64,000 bases of DNA, from the NCBI GenBank assembly GCA_964017195.1, contig OZ024900.1:28204441-28268440 (forward strand). The letters run 5' to 3'. The position numbers and the translations under genes were made by a program. The notes under the pieces were generated by a model. The model was not told where the DNA came from. It searched no databases and saw nothing but the letters and a program-made list of their open reading frames with translations. Source of the stretch: Siderastrea radians (lineage: Eukaryota > Cnidaria > Anthozoa > Scleractinia > Rhizangiidae). Numbering within the stretch: position 1 is the first letter of the stretch; each line of letters begins with the position of its first letter. Shown piece by piece: positions 1-11,525 of this stretch.

Positions 1-800
1 ATGCTTGCCCCGTTTTCTTGGCGAAGAGAAAAAAAAAACTAGGAACAAGGTTAAGTTCACTTGGGCGTGCTGTCAGCTGTGCTTGCAAGCAAAAGTTTGG
101 TTTCGCGTTCTGTCAACTCATATCCTTTACCTGTGAAATCGAAGACGACAACAACGCATTTTAGCTTCGGTTCTCGAAAAGTATTTGTCAAAATTTAATC
201 CTTGGCCCAATTGTTCAAAAGCCGGTTAGCATTACCCTCGGATTAAGTGTTAATCTAGATTTGATTTCTGGTTCTCATGTTTGAAAGCGTTCTCACTATC
301 AAATAAATAATTTGAGAACGGTCAAAGTCGAATCATAGGATAAAAGAATTTGCTGCAATCTGCTTTGTTATCCTATAGTTTTGATTTTTAAGTTGGCACT
401 TATTCCGGGTTAACGCGTCCTTGCTTTGAACAACCTGGTCCTGGGCATTAAACGTATAGCTAATAGCAAGGAAACAAACGACCAGTAATGTAGAAGAGTC
501 AACTCCTTCCCCCATGTCCTACCTTCTCTTAGAACAATAAAGTTTTCCCAAAATCCTGTCGACACTGATTGGTCGAACAATGCAAGCCAGTCATTACAGC
601 TCTTTCATCCCACAGAGTCTAACCTTGATGTTAATTTATTTGTCAAACCTTGATGTTAATTTGCTTGACGAAAAACATTCAAGTGAAAGCTATTCAATTG
701 AAAACCACTGACATCCTAAGAAGACTTAATACATCCAGCTTTAACAATCAAGCAGGCAATTAATGCTCATATTGTCTTGTCTGGTTTTCACACAAGGTAC
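1..800. repeat. dispersed repeat X, copy 1
   Basis: This stretch matches 26842-27625 in the same orientation at high identity with small indels, starting at the shared CCCCGTTTTCTTGGCGAAGAG and ending near the shared CATATTGTCTTGTCTG. The two copies lie about 26.8 kb apart, so they flank the whole left part of the window. A short open frame with a signal-peptide-like start lies inside on the minus strand and is listed separately. No terminal repeats were found, so it may be a segmental duplication or part of a larger unrecognised repeat. Confidence 0.8.
333..515 (-). CDS. possible signal-peptide exon (60 codons)
   Basis: An open frame of 60 codons starts MGEGVDSSTLLVVCFLAIS, which resembles a secretory signal peptide with a hydrophobic core at residues 8-19, followed by a polar segment. 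The same start is present in the second copy of repeat X (about 27348 reading left), but that copy shifts frame after roughly 30 residues. This may be the first exon of a secreted-protein gene carried by the repeat. No downstream exon was recognised, and a chance frame is quite possible. Confidence 0.25.
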   Translation of the reverse strand: MGEGVDSSTLLVVCFLAISYTFNAQDQVVQSKDALTRNKCQLKNQNYRITKQIAANSFIL

Positions 801-1274
801 AAAAAATATTTCAATTTGTAGTTAACTGTGTAGAATGATAACTGTCAGTTGAGGCACGTACTCGGCCAGCTGTGGTACCTCAGTTTTAAAAGTGTGGTTA
901 GAGAGTTTCACCCTAAAGCGGAAAATATAGAATCTCTCCCCATTGTTTACACTAACTTTTCCTTCCGCGGGTTTCACCATTCCAGTTGCGTTTTTTTTTA
1001 AACTCTCTACCAGGTCTGTTCACTGTGCCCCTGAAAAGAATGACAGACCTTTTGAGTAGACTTGCTCTCGTTCGTGGCCACTCATTCGGTGACGTGGCTT
1101 GTGCGTTCATCTATTGTCTTCAGCGTCAAGCTTCCCTTAATGTGACTGTTTACTCGTTAACTAATATATAATAAACTCCATCATAAAGTCCGAAATATAT
1201 TGAAACCCAGAAGAGATTAGCATATCTTGGTTTTTAATATTAGTGATGGCATACCACGTATTATTAAAAATTAC
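801..1274. other. unassigned sequence
   Basis: I see no gene here. Short open frames exist (for example 986-1171 on the plus strand) but show no recognisable motif or splice context. Confidence 0.4.
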
Positions 1275-1590
1275 AAAAGCACAAACCAAAAAAGGGAAAG
1301 TTGTCATGGTCGTGGTCGCTTCATGCTACGGAGCCTCATGGCTCCTTTAATCAAGCTGAAGTTGTTGCATCATTGCGATGCTATCTTTCTCTCTATTTTT
1401 TTCTCTCGTCTTTCACTACCTCAAATCCCCCGCTATCACAAAGGGATACTGAATCACTTCCCTTGGGCTTGCTTATTATTCCACCCTCATATTCTACCGT
1501 CTATCGCAAACTCTCGAATCCTTTGCCATCTTGAACAAAGTCGGTGTGACTTCCCGTGGCCTTTTATGTAAATAACTCGGTGTCTATGTT
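1275..1590. repeat. dispersed repeat Y, copy 1
   Basis: The segment containing TTGTCATGGTCGTGGTCGCT is repeated almost exactly at 25905-26215 in the same orientation. Open frames in both copies have indels relative to each other, which argues against coding. In the left copy it is followed by the CCTAGGTT tract, and in the right copy by another dispersed repeat (Z). Confidence 0.8.
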
Positions 1591-1690
1591 ACAGGTCAAA
1601 TGCAAATTCAGGTTAAATTTTTTTTAACCTAGGTTATTTTTTTTAACCTAGGTTAGATCTTTTTCAGCTATGGTTTTTTTAAGTAGGTTT
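1590..1690. repeat. CCTAGGTT tract with inverted partner at 24120-24240
   Basis: AACCTAGGTTA words separated by T-runs follow a segment with TTACAGGTCAAAT. The reverse complement of this arrangement (TTACAGGTCAAAT, then AACCTAGG, then AACCGAGG) is found at 24120-24240. The two tracts form an inverted pair flanking 1.7-24.1 kb, which contains the GIN remnant and the 20.4 kb composite element. Confidence 0.6.
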
Positions 1691-1759
1691 CCAAAAATTT
1701 TTAAACTTAAGTTCGTAATTGCATAAGGATACTGTTTCAGTTATTTTTCATTAACATTA

Positions 1760-2015
1760 AGGATAGGGCCACTGCACGTATTTCAGTGATTAGAGTTAAG
1801 CCCTTAGTTTAGTGATTAGGGTTAAGCGCTTATTTCAAATGGTTAGCTTTCATGGAAGGTTAGGGCTACTACGCGCATTTCAGTGATTAGGGTTAAGCCC
1901 TTACTTTAGCGATTAGGGTTAAGCGCTTATTTCAAATGGTTAGCTTTCATGGAAGGTTAGGGCTACTACACGTGTTTCAGTGATAAGGGCTAAGCCCTTA
2001 GTTTTTCAATGCTTG
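1760..2015. repeat. tandem repeat, about 97-bp unit, with telomere-like TTAGGG words
   Basis: About two and a half units. The string GTTAAGCGCTTATTTCAAAT occurs at about 1821 and again at about 1918, giving a period of 97 bp. Each unit carries GATTAGGGTTAAG and GGTTAGGGCTAC, so TTAGGG-type words recur without forming a perfect telomeric array. Confidence 0.8.
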
Positions 2016-2244
2016 GTTTGCTTTTGTGCGAGGTTGGGGTCGTTTTGTTTTGGGGTACCCTTAAGCATATTACATTGATTTTCTTTCCGTTGATTTTCTT
2101 TTTACTAAAGCAAGACTATGGACTCATTTAAGTTAAAACATACCTAGCACAATATAGAGGAATGTGCTACCTAAGTAACAAAATTAATTGTCTTGAAGAG
2201 TACCGGTAACAGTAAATTGGACATGAACAATGTTACTGATCTTT

Positions 2245-3500
2245 TTATTTGTAATTCATTTCTTGTTTGCAAGCTGATGAAAAGGCAATCTCCTTGGAGT
2301 AATCAAAAACATTATTTGTAGCTGTGCATTTGTTTAAGCGATTTGTTGAAATAGAAGTTGAAATTATTCCATGTCTTGTAACAACTTTGGTATAGTTATT
2401 TTCAACCTGGAGAACTTTGCCAATAAGGACATTTGGATGGAGAGGCGAGGTCTTATCTACCTTATCAATTTTTATAGCTACAATGTCACCGACTTTAAAG
2501 GAAGTTTTTGTTTTCCTGGCTTGTTTCATTTTTGCATTATATTGCTCTTGATTTTCATTGACTTTGCTCCGATTGCTCCGATTGCTCTTCTAACTGCCTT
2601 TTCTGGGATGATGAAGATGGTGTGACAATTTTTGTTTCATCATTATCCTCTGTTGATAAACCATTATTATTTGTTTCCTTCCATGGTTTTGTCCCAAAGA
2701 CTGCAACGTATGGAATTTGTTTGGTTGCAGCATGTATGGTTATGTTTTTCTTGCAAGCTGCTTCACCCAGTACACCGCACCAACTGTTGAGCTCAGCCTT
2801 TTTCTCTCTAAGAATGTTACTAAAGTTTTCTTTGAAAGTACGATTGCCTCGCTCTACTAGCCCCTGTGTAGTGGGCGTTCTCGAAGCACCATGAACTTGT
2901 GTAATGGAATTTGTCTTACAGAAAACTTTCATTTTTTGGCCTGTAAATTCCTTTCCATTGTCACTATGCAAGGTGTGAGGAAATCCAAACATGAAAAAAA
3001 CGTTTTGCAGTGCTTGTACAACCTCCTCGCATGTCTTTGACTTCAGTGGAATGAGCCAAGAATACTTGCTGTAATGATCGTTAATGTGAAGTACCCATTT
3101 ATGACTTGAAGAACATGAACAAGGCAAATTTCGAAAGTCAGTTAAATCAATTTCGACATGCTTCAGGAAACCATCGGCTGCAATTGGTTTAATAACAGGT
3201 TTCTTCATATAGCTTGTCACACTGCGTTGAGATTGATGTAGAGTGCAAAGCGACACAAACAATTCAGTTACCTCTTGGTTAATTCCCGCGTAACGTTCAC
3301 GTACGTAATGGTCTGTCTTATCCCTGCCACGGTGAGCAATAGCAGAATGTGCATAGTTCAAGATTTTGAAGAGCTCACGTTTTGGAATAACAGTTCTTCC
3401 ATTTTTATCTTGAACTTTTCCCTGATACAGAGTCCACTGTCTACGTTTGAGAGTTGCAATATCTTTCTTTGACATTGACTCGAACGAGCCTTCCAGTCAG
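2245..3500 (-). pseudogene. GIN/KRBA2-type DDE integrase, 5'-truncated and frameshifted
   Basis: The main frame (3475 to 2555) carries a retroviral-type integrase core: an H-H-C zinc-binding region near residues 40-80, then EIDLTD, HSDNGKEF and LVERGNRTFKE as the D, D and E catalytic positions. This is the arrangement of GIN transposon integrases and of KRAB-A domain-containing protein 2-like proteins. The frame stops at 2555 just after a run of three EQS codons. The matching C-terminal domain (FKVGDIVAIKIDKVD, 2529-2245) continues in another frame, so a one-base shift lies in the TCGGAGCAA repeat near 2560-2590. An upstream TGA near 3500 closes the 5' side. The second zinc-binding Cys of the usual C-x2-C reads as His (CTLH). 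It ends about 100 bp from the left terminus of the next element. Confidence 0.8.
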
Positions 3501-3783
3501 GTCTCTTAGTGCAAAATATGGGCCGGATCGTTACAAACGTGACAAAAGTGCCAAATTTGGCACAGAGCTTCATTGACACTTACTGATTAATACTAGAGGG
3601 GGTGCCCATCGCAAGCGGCTCTATTTTGAGAATTATGGGATATTTAAGTTTTGCCTTAGATAATGAAGTGCCATTGAAAATAAAGATTTGGGCTACCTGT
3701 ACAGGGAATGTTGTTGGTGTTTGTTTCGTGTAATTTTGTTTAGAGCAAACACAAAATGACATTTTTAGACTTACTTGGTGATG

Positions 3784-4090
3784 TTTAGCTTTTAATATGC
3801 TATTTAAACTAGTTACAGGCATACTTCTAGTACTCAGTCTCCACTCGGTATCTGCGGCCATTTTCGGCGTTGCTACCAAGACTTGCCAATAATAATTACA
3901 TATCAGTTTTAAAAACAGATTTTAACATCAGTTTTCAAATTTCTAATATAATGTTTAGCTTTTAATATGCTGTTTTAACTAGTTTTATGAGTATCCTACT
4001 AGTGCTCAGTCTCCACTCAGTAATTGTGACCATGTTTAGCGTTGCTGCGAAAGCTGGCCAATAATAACTACATATTAGTTTAAAACAAAG
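3784..4090. repeat. diverged tandem duplication in the 3' subterminal region
   Basis: TTTAGCTTTTAATATGCT followed by AACTAGTT, CTCAGTCTCCACTC and GCCAATAATAA occurs at 3784-3915 and again at 3955-4090, a period of about 172 bp. It lies between the stop codon of the nuclease gene and the left terminus, so it may be subterminal sequence of the element. Confidence 0.7.
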
Positions 4091-4336
4091 ACCTTTGGGG
4101 TCAGCCTTCTAAGTTCTGATTCAATAAACGTATGACCTGAAATTTACCACCCAAGTCACATCCTAAACAATAAAATCCAATCGTCACACGGTCGTTTCCG
4201 AGCAGTGATTCCGGGACATTTACATGTCAAATGAACCTTAACTGACAACGCGCACACGTCTCGCAATTAAAATCACTCCTTAATTTGTTTGGCTCTTTAG
4301 ACTGTCTACTAAAGATGGAAATGATAACATTACTGT

Positions 4337-7300
4337 TCAGAAATTATTTACACTACTTGGACATTTGCATTTGCAAAGCGGTGTGCACTCTAATGACGCC
4401 TTGAAACACTTGCATCTAGTGCATTCTCCTTTACAACTACACCGAATGAGCTCGCTGCATGCCTTTGACACTTCCGGGATGCTTATCCACTTGGGGACCC
4501 ATACACCATCCTCGATTTTCCAGGAGAACTGCTCAGGTGATGGAATTGCCTGCTCTGAGTCCTCACTGGTTGTCCAGATTCCTGCTTGGAAAACTGCACG
4601 GTTGACATGCTGAAGAAGCGCATCCTTTCGAGTAAAATGAAATGAAAATAATTACACGTATGTTTTAAAATGGTTAAAATTAAAAATAACGACGAAAAAA
4701 TTAGCACGTTGCCATGTTTACCTGCGTTGGTGGAAGCTTGTCCATGTCTCGGTTGTTCTTGCAAAAGAGCTCCATTCTTGTCTTGTTAATGGAATCTAAC
4801 GGGCTCAACTTGTCGAATAAGATGACTGTGAACCTCTCAATGCGCTTGAAATGGTCTGAATCCACAGTCAGCTGGTGAAAGGGGTTATTTGCAAGGAACT
4901 CAAATGTCGGAGTTACTCCAGGAAACAGCTTCCATGTCTGCCAGGCGGACTTCTTTCCTTTCCCATAGAAGGTGGAGGTAGTGTCACAGCCCGTCAGTGC
5001 GTGAAACACAGGTAGAGACCTCGATTGCGCTTCCCCTAGACTTGCACAAATGTTGTTGATGCTTAAAAATGAAAAATTACGTCCTGTTCCAAACCCCACC
5101 CACAATTCCAAGTCGGGCTGAATTGCTCTGAGCTTGTTGAACTTTCCTATCAAGATAACGATGACATCCGTGTCAACGGTCCTAACGAGTACTGATTTGG
5201 TCTGTTCAGCTTGAATGGCATGGAGAACATGGATGACGATCCTTGTGTCTGCCTCCTCGTGATTGCATTCAGGAAAGGATCTGTCTGAGCCAATGGAGAT
5301 ACAGAAGTCCCTAAAATTAAAGATATAGATATGCGTGCCTGTTAGAAAATCATTTTAAATACCAATGGTGTTTTACTTCCTATATAGCAAATGAAATGAC
5401 AAAGATGTTACAAGGTAAAACCTGATGTTATGTAGACCGTCTTGTTCTCCGGCCAGTTGTATTCAGCAACCTTGTTCGTCAGAAACGCAAACAGTTCTTC
5501 CTTGTTAACTGAATCACGAAGGAACTGCATCCAATTCGGTGGGAGCTTGGTGCCACCAGCAACTTTACGGCGTATGCCCTTTCCTCTCTTTTCGCGTGTC
5601 GATTCTTTCAAACTATCACGTACATAGGTATCCCAGACAACGTCAACTCTTCTACTACTCTGAATGCAGATATGAGGAATGAAGACATTCTCTGCGTAGT
5701 CATCAAATGTGATCACCCCAGTCACAGGAAGACAATGGACAATGACAGCACCGTCAAAGATCTTGCAGTCGAATTGCGTTGGAGGCTCAGATTGTCGCGG
5801 CTGGGCGATGCACTTCAGAAGCTCGGACTTGTTGCTTGGGAGACGAAGATTTCCAAATTCGGACAATGACGGAGGGAATGACTGAACTTCATGACAAAAG
5901 AATTCCCCAAGGTCAGCATCGCGGCTCTGCATTGCGATATACAGTTGAGCAAAAAGGGCGACGTTGTTCTGCAATGCCTTGATTGTCTTCGACTGCTTTG
6001 ATTTGGTGCGCAGGGGTTGTTTGCTGTAAAGGGGGATCTTGTTTTTCTTGATGGGACTGCTTATTGCGATCGTTCTGTCTTTAATAACTGCCTTCACATA
6101 GTCCTGGTACTGTGTCTTTCCGAGCTGCTCAAGGTTAACAACGGACTGGGCTACAGCGTCATCCATACAATCTCTGCTATCTAGAGTAACAAGCTCCTGG
6201 AAGTCATCTAGGAAAGGGTTCCCCATCTTCCTTATCACGTTTACCAAGTTGTTCACCTGCTGCTTAAACGTCTTTTGTGCACTCAGTCCCATCTCATGAT
6301 TTAGACGGTCACTAGACTCCTCACTCTCCAGTAGATATTGCTCTTCGAATTGATGCAACATTCTCGTTGTCTCAGGGCCTGAAAGCATCCATCGTCGAAA
6401 AACAAATAAAATAAAACTAAATTTAGTATTCCCATCTTCTTCTGTAACAAACAGCCTCTGATGAATTGAACCATCAATAACTTGAACCACCCACTAACTC
6501 TAACTTTTCCATCTATTACCATCGAAGGTTCGAGTTAAATTTTCTTAAATATAAAGCAAATTCACTTTGTTCATCTTTGAATAAGCAGTAGTAAGTATAC
6601 AGTTTTGTGTAGTTCATATAAATAGTCACCTAAATGCTACAGGGTTCTCTGTTAAGCCAACTGCGCCACCTGCACTTTTGATGACCTTGTTCTCTTGCTC
6701 ATGGGCCTGATCAAAAGGGATAGCGGAGAACCTATTGCCTGTCTTAGACAGAACCCAGTGGCCTTCCCTCTGGAACTCCCGTGCGATGCTTTCTGGAAGA
6801 GACTTCATGTCACGAACATGGATTGGGGTCCATCGTGCATAGTTCACGTGGTCAAGAGCAAAGAATAAAGGTATCAGCTCTTCCAGGGCTTCGACGTACA
6901 AGGTGAAGTTACGCTGTCGGTGTGCACGTATCACGAGTAACACTAGTGCCTCATACTCTATGATGGAATTCCAGAAGAGAAACGTCGGGCTTCTCTGATT
7001 CCTCACTTCCTGCCAAGTAGACATCGATGTCGCATCTGAGCACTGGGAAAATGCTTCTCTCTTTAGTTTATGAAGAGTCAGAGCGGTGACTTGATGGGCG
7101 TGCCTAAAAAATTCACATTGCTTTTCTCAGTTGGCTTTGATCATAAATTATTAAAGCGGTTTTATGCAATGTTCACTCTAATTATAGGTTTACTTCAATA
7201 TTAATGTTACTCAGTAGAAATAGCAAATTCCGCATCTGGAATTAAAATGAAAGCCTAACGAGACTTTGTCAGTTTCACTTGAAAAAGCTTTTCCAATCAT

Positions 7301-9029
7301 TTTTATGGCCACCCAAAAGAGTGAGTTTTGAAAATTACGTTTACTTGCACTTCCCTTACCTTGTTCTTGTCAAATGCGTCGCTTTCAGGAAGGAATCTGC
7401 CACACCAGAGGTGGCCACTTCAGCTTCACTCAGAGCGGTAGTCCAGCCAGAACCATCCAGCAAATCGCCAAGCAAACTCCAAAGTGCCATTTCGATATGC
7501 AGGCCGCCTAGCATGACGACATATGCTTGCTCTCCATGGGAGATGGGCCACTTCCACTGAACCATCTTCGCTAAAGCAAAAAGAGGCTGGTCAACGGTGA
7601 TGATAGGAACCTGATTGGGGTTAAGGAAGGTTACAGCTTGCCTCAAGACGTCCATACCATGCTTAACCATCGCTGGTGTTGCTGCCTTTTCGTAGAACAG
7701 CGGAAGTAGCGCAGTTAAGGCAGGTGGATCCTCTTCCGTGTGGGTCGAGGCGTGATATGCCGCCCAAGTCACTGTATTACCAGAAGAAACTGATCCTTCG
7801 TCTAACTTTCTTAGAGAGTGCTCCACCCACCGTTCTTCCCTTTGTTTCTCTACAGCCATACAACTTGCTGATTCCTTCATTTCACACACCGGGACGACTG
7901 CTTTACTAGTGTCTAGCTCTACAGGGTGAACTGTAGCATATGCCTCTGGGAGTGCATGTCTTGTTCCCTGTGGATGTAGAGTCACTGGGGGCCTTTCCTC
8001 GCCAGGATTATTCTCCGTCGGTAACTGGAACACACTTATACCAGTGCCATGGAACGAAGAGGCTGCCGTCGTAGATGTTGGGTTGTGGTCTATGTTATCG
8101 AGTGCTCCGATAGTAAAAATTCCCTTTTTCAAGCAGGCAGGTGCCACACAACCATCCATTTCAAAGCGCTCACTAACTGAGGTAGCAAGCATGTCTTCTA
8201 ACTCAACGATCCTTTGGTAAGACACGGAGATCCCCATTTGATACAGCTTTGCTATGAGCGTCTTACTCCTTGTCAATGCGTGCACATTGAACCCAATGTA
8301 CAACGGAAGAGGGGGCTCTCGAGCTTTGGTATGCCGTGTCTGACCAGTTTTCGACTTTGTGGTTGATCGTTCTTTGGCATTGAAGAAGATTGTCTGACAC
8401 ACTGTTAAACATGCTTGTGATTCTTGAACTTCAGTGTTCTCGATGTTTACACCAGTTAATATCATTGATACCAGTGATTTTAGGCTAGCAGGAACTGACC
8501 TTTCTTGACAGTTTTTCGTAAAACTTCCAGAAAATTTAAATCCCTCGTGACTAAACATGTCTCTGCGCACAATTGCTGAGGCCTTAGCTAAAATCACAGC
8601 ATCCTCTGAGAAGTCTCTTTGCTGCAATGCCTCTTTGACCATGCCCTGAATCGCCTTGGTGAATATTATGACAACATTTTTGCCGTCATTTTGCTCTTGA
8701 GCTTCTGGAAAGTTTTCCAATAACGATGTTTTGAGTCTAGTTTTATTAACACTTTTGTGAACGCCCAAAGTTTCAAGCCGACGTACATATAACGAATGTA
8801 GCTCAGAAAGCAGAAACATCAACTTGCCGTTTTCAACAGAAGTCTCTATATATTCAAGCAACTCAATGAAGGCCTGAGACTCCTTAACTTTCTCTTCATC
8901 TTTTTCACATGACTCTTGTCGTTTACTTGATGTGTGACGTCTGTAGCGATTTCGCAGATCTGTCATGCATTTGAGATGGTATTTTGCGTCAGCTGCCATA
9001 AGCTCAACCCCAGAAACTTTAGGTAAAAG
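4337..9029 (-). pseudogene. transposon-encoded protein with FEN1/PIN-like region, exons 2 (rest) to 6
   Basis: Continues the reading frame of 22857-23340 across the inserted element. Predicted exons: 9029-7360, 7103-6630, 6395-5412, 5310-4722 and 4624-4337 (TGA at 4337-4339). With the first part and one copy of the 2-bp duplication removed, these sum to 4,482 nt, exactly 1,494 codons. Seen: zinc-ligand pair H-x3-C (KYHLKC) completing the N-terminal module; AVIVH and RVDVVWDTY near residues 1085-1130; EADTR near 1221; DTDVIVIL near 1249; TGCDTTS followed by GKGKKSAW near 1310; and a Cys-rich tail (CSCKGECTRCKC...CKCKC) near 1465-1488. The EADxR, DTD and GCD-GxGK order resembles the acidic motifs and GCD helix-hairpin of FEN1/XPG-type PIN nucleases; that assignment is inference. 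Defects: the insertion itself, and the acceptor before exon 4, which reads CG instead of AG (6396-6397). I know this as a repeated, unnamed cnidarian protein family. Confidence 0.7.
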
Positions 9030-9039
9030 CCCTTGCACC

Positions 9040-9560
9040 AAGAGCCTGGTAAAAAGTCTGGTAAGCCTGGTCAAGTCTGGTTCAACCAGACTTACCAGGC
9101 TTTTGTGAAGAAAACAAGTCTGGTAAAAAGTCTGGTAAGGCTGGTTTTACCAGGCTTTTAGGGTGAGCCTGGTTGTATTGTACCACAGAAGCCTGGTAAG
9201 GCCGGTTTAGGGACGAAAATTATAACCTGAAAAGTCAGGTTAGTCTGGTTTAACCAGGCTTTTATGGCGAGTGTGGTTCGAAAAAATTACCTGAAAAGGT
9301 TGGTTAGCCTGGTTTAACCAGGCTTTCTTGGTACGTCTGGTTCAAAGACAAAACCTCAAAAACCTTGTTTGTCTGGTTTTACCAGGGTTTTCCAGAAAGT
9401 CTGGTTCGAACATATCATATGCACCTGAAAAGCCCGGTTAGTGTGGTTGGAAAACATCACAGTACTTGACAAGCCTCAAGCCCAATGTTCTAAGAATTCA
9501 AAAACCTAGAAGCCCAGGTTTCCCTGGGCTTTCCAGGCTTTTGGTTAACAGTGTTTGACA
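9040..9560. repeat. left subterminal array of CCTGGT...ACCAGG palindromes
   Basis: Words such as AAGCCTGGTTTAACCAGGCT and AGTCTGGTAAAAAGTCTGGT recur with spacing near 60-70 bp, degrading inward until about 9545. Each core is itself palindromic (CTGGT-TTAA-ACCAG). Confidence 0.9.
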
Positions 9561-11525
9561 AACGTTCCAAGCAATTCTTATGTGCCTCAATGATAATTTT
9601 TATTGCAAACTGTAGTGCAATTTCTAATACATATTCTATGGAAATTCAAATGGCCAGGGTACAAAATATAAACATGCACTACAATTGCCATACCACCAAA
9701 ACCAACAACGTACAGTGAATAATGATTATACAATGTATATCTTAACAAAACCTTCTAATACCAAATTGATTTTAAACATGGAGCAACCCTATAAACATTA
9801 ACTAAACTCTTAGTTGGCTTATGACTTCTCAGCTTGACAAGTGACGGCCTAGGAATTAAAAATGGTTGTTACATTCGACACATTTACAGATACACACACT
9901 GTACTTTGCAAAATTTTACTTTGGTTGACTGAAATATTTTAGTCTCTACTGAAGAGCCAAATAAAAAAAATACAGTTAAAACTAAAGTGTTGCATTGCAC
10001 TGTCTTCTGAAGATGTTGATTAAGATACTTTACAGAACTTGATACATTTGCAAAATAATACTGATCAGCCAGAGCTTTTACGACTGCAAATCAAATTCAG
10101 CAGAGGAACCAAAAATGTTTCCATTGCTAGTCTATTAAGTCATCAGCCACTCCAGAGGACCATCTGCATACAGGCTACTGTAATGTCCATTGTTTTGACA
10201 AACCCTTGTACAAACCATTGATTAAAGCTTAACAATTCTAGTAAAGGGTTAAAAATTTAATTTCTTTCAAAAAATATGAATTCTCCTGTACATCTTTCAA
10301 TTGCCACTGGATTTGATTCTTTATGCAGTGGTCTCACAAACCGGGATTCAGATTTTTTGCATCTGTGTTTGCATCTGTGTTTGTAAGCTGCTAAAGTTCC
10401 ATGCGTAAATATGGATTAGAGATAAAAAGTACTACTTGTACCTTAAGAAAACAAGCTAAAACTTTCAAATAAAATTAAAAATTTACAATGTAAGGCTGAG
10501 AGATAAAAGGCACTACATGTACCTCTGGAAAAAAAGCTAAACCTTTCAAATAGAAGGAAAATTCAAATTTGCGGACATGGTATTGCTGGAAAACTATATT
10601 ACAACTTTGGCTGAATTTCATCAAATTGGTTTAGGAGCTGCTCACTTAGAATTTAAAAACACATGCACAATTGCCACTCACGCACAACTGCAAAGCAAGC
10701 TCTTGCGTAGTGATTACCGTGTATGTACTTTGATATTACAAGTACATATTATATTTCAATCTAATTTTGATAGTATTTGTCAAAAACATATTAAAAAGAT
10801 ATGCCCGCAAAAATCTCTTATGTACATTACAATGTAACTTAACTCAAAAGTATTTTTTTGTGCTCAGAGTTTTTTTTTTGCCAAAAGATATGAAAAATTA
10901 TCAAGTTATGTAAAACAGTCAATTTGCCACTGGTTGATACAGTATCTTACATCACCATGTAATAAACTGAAGCTTTAGACTGAAAAAAATAATTTTTCTC
11001 ATACCTATTCATTTTTGTCACTTCACCTACAACGCAATGAAAGGAATCTGTGAAGGTATAACTTCGGTGGGCTGTAGTTTCAGTTACTTGATCTCATTCA
11101 ATAAATGTATTAACCATTACACGCAAGATAGAAAGCTGTTTCCACAAAAAAATCTGGAAAGAGAACGACGTACATTGTGTGTACATGTTGACTTCAATTT
11201 GGTCTATTTTGACGTCTCATTATGCTGGTTGCCACCTTCATCATGCTAGCTGGACTTAATTTTTAATTATTACATTCTTTCCTTCATAGCGCCAGTTTTC
11301 TTTGAGCCTGGTTTTTTTGCCTCTTGATGCTTTTCCTCATTTATAACTTTTTGTGGCAAAAGTCCATGGCTAAACGAACATTTTAAACTTGTCATTTGAT
11401 CTGAGTTTCATCATGTAAAAATCTTACAAATATGTCTAAACTGCTAATGTGGCTTATGTACATGTAACAAGTGATCCAAGCAAAAGTGTCTCACCCTACA
11501 GGATTGCTCCATGTTTAAACTAATA
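9561..11525. other. AT-rich interior of the 13.8 kb element, no gene seen
   Basis: Short frames such as 10039-10221 and 10577-10837 (plus) lack motifs, codon structure and splice context. A diverged local duplication with GGCACTACATGTACCTCTGGAA-like words is present around 10420-10560. Confidence 0.5.

Noticed and set aside
1227..1571. 114-codon frame, with a related 117-codon frame at 25850-26203
   Set aside because: The two repeat copies differ by indels that change frame, so the frames are not conserved as protein.
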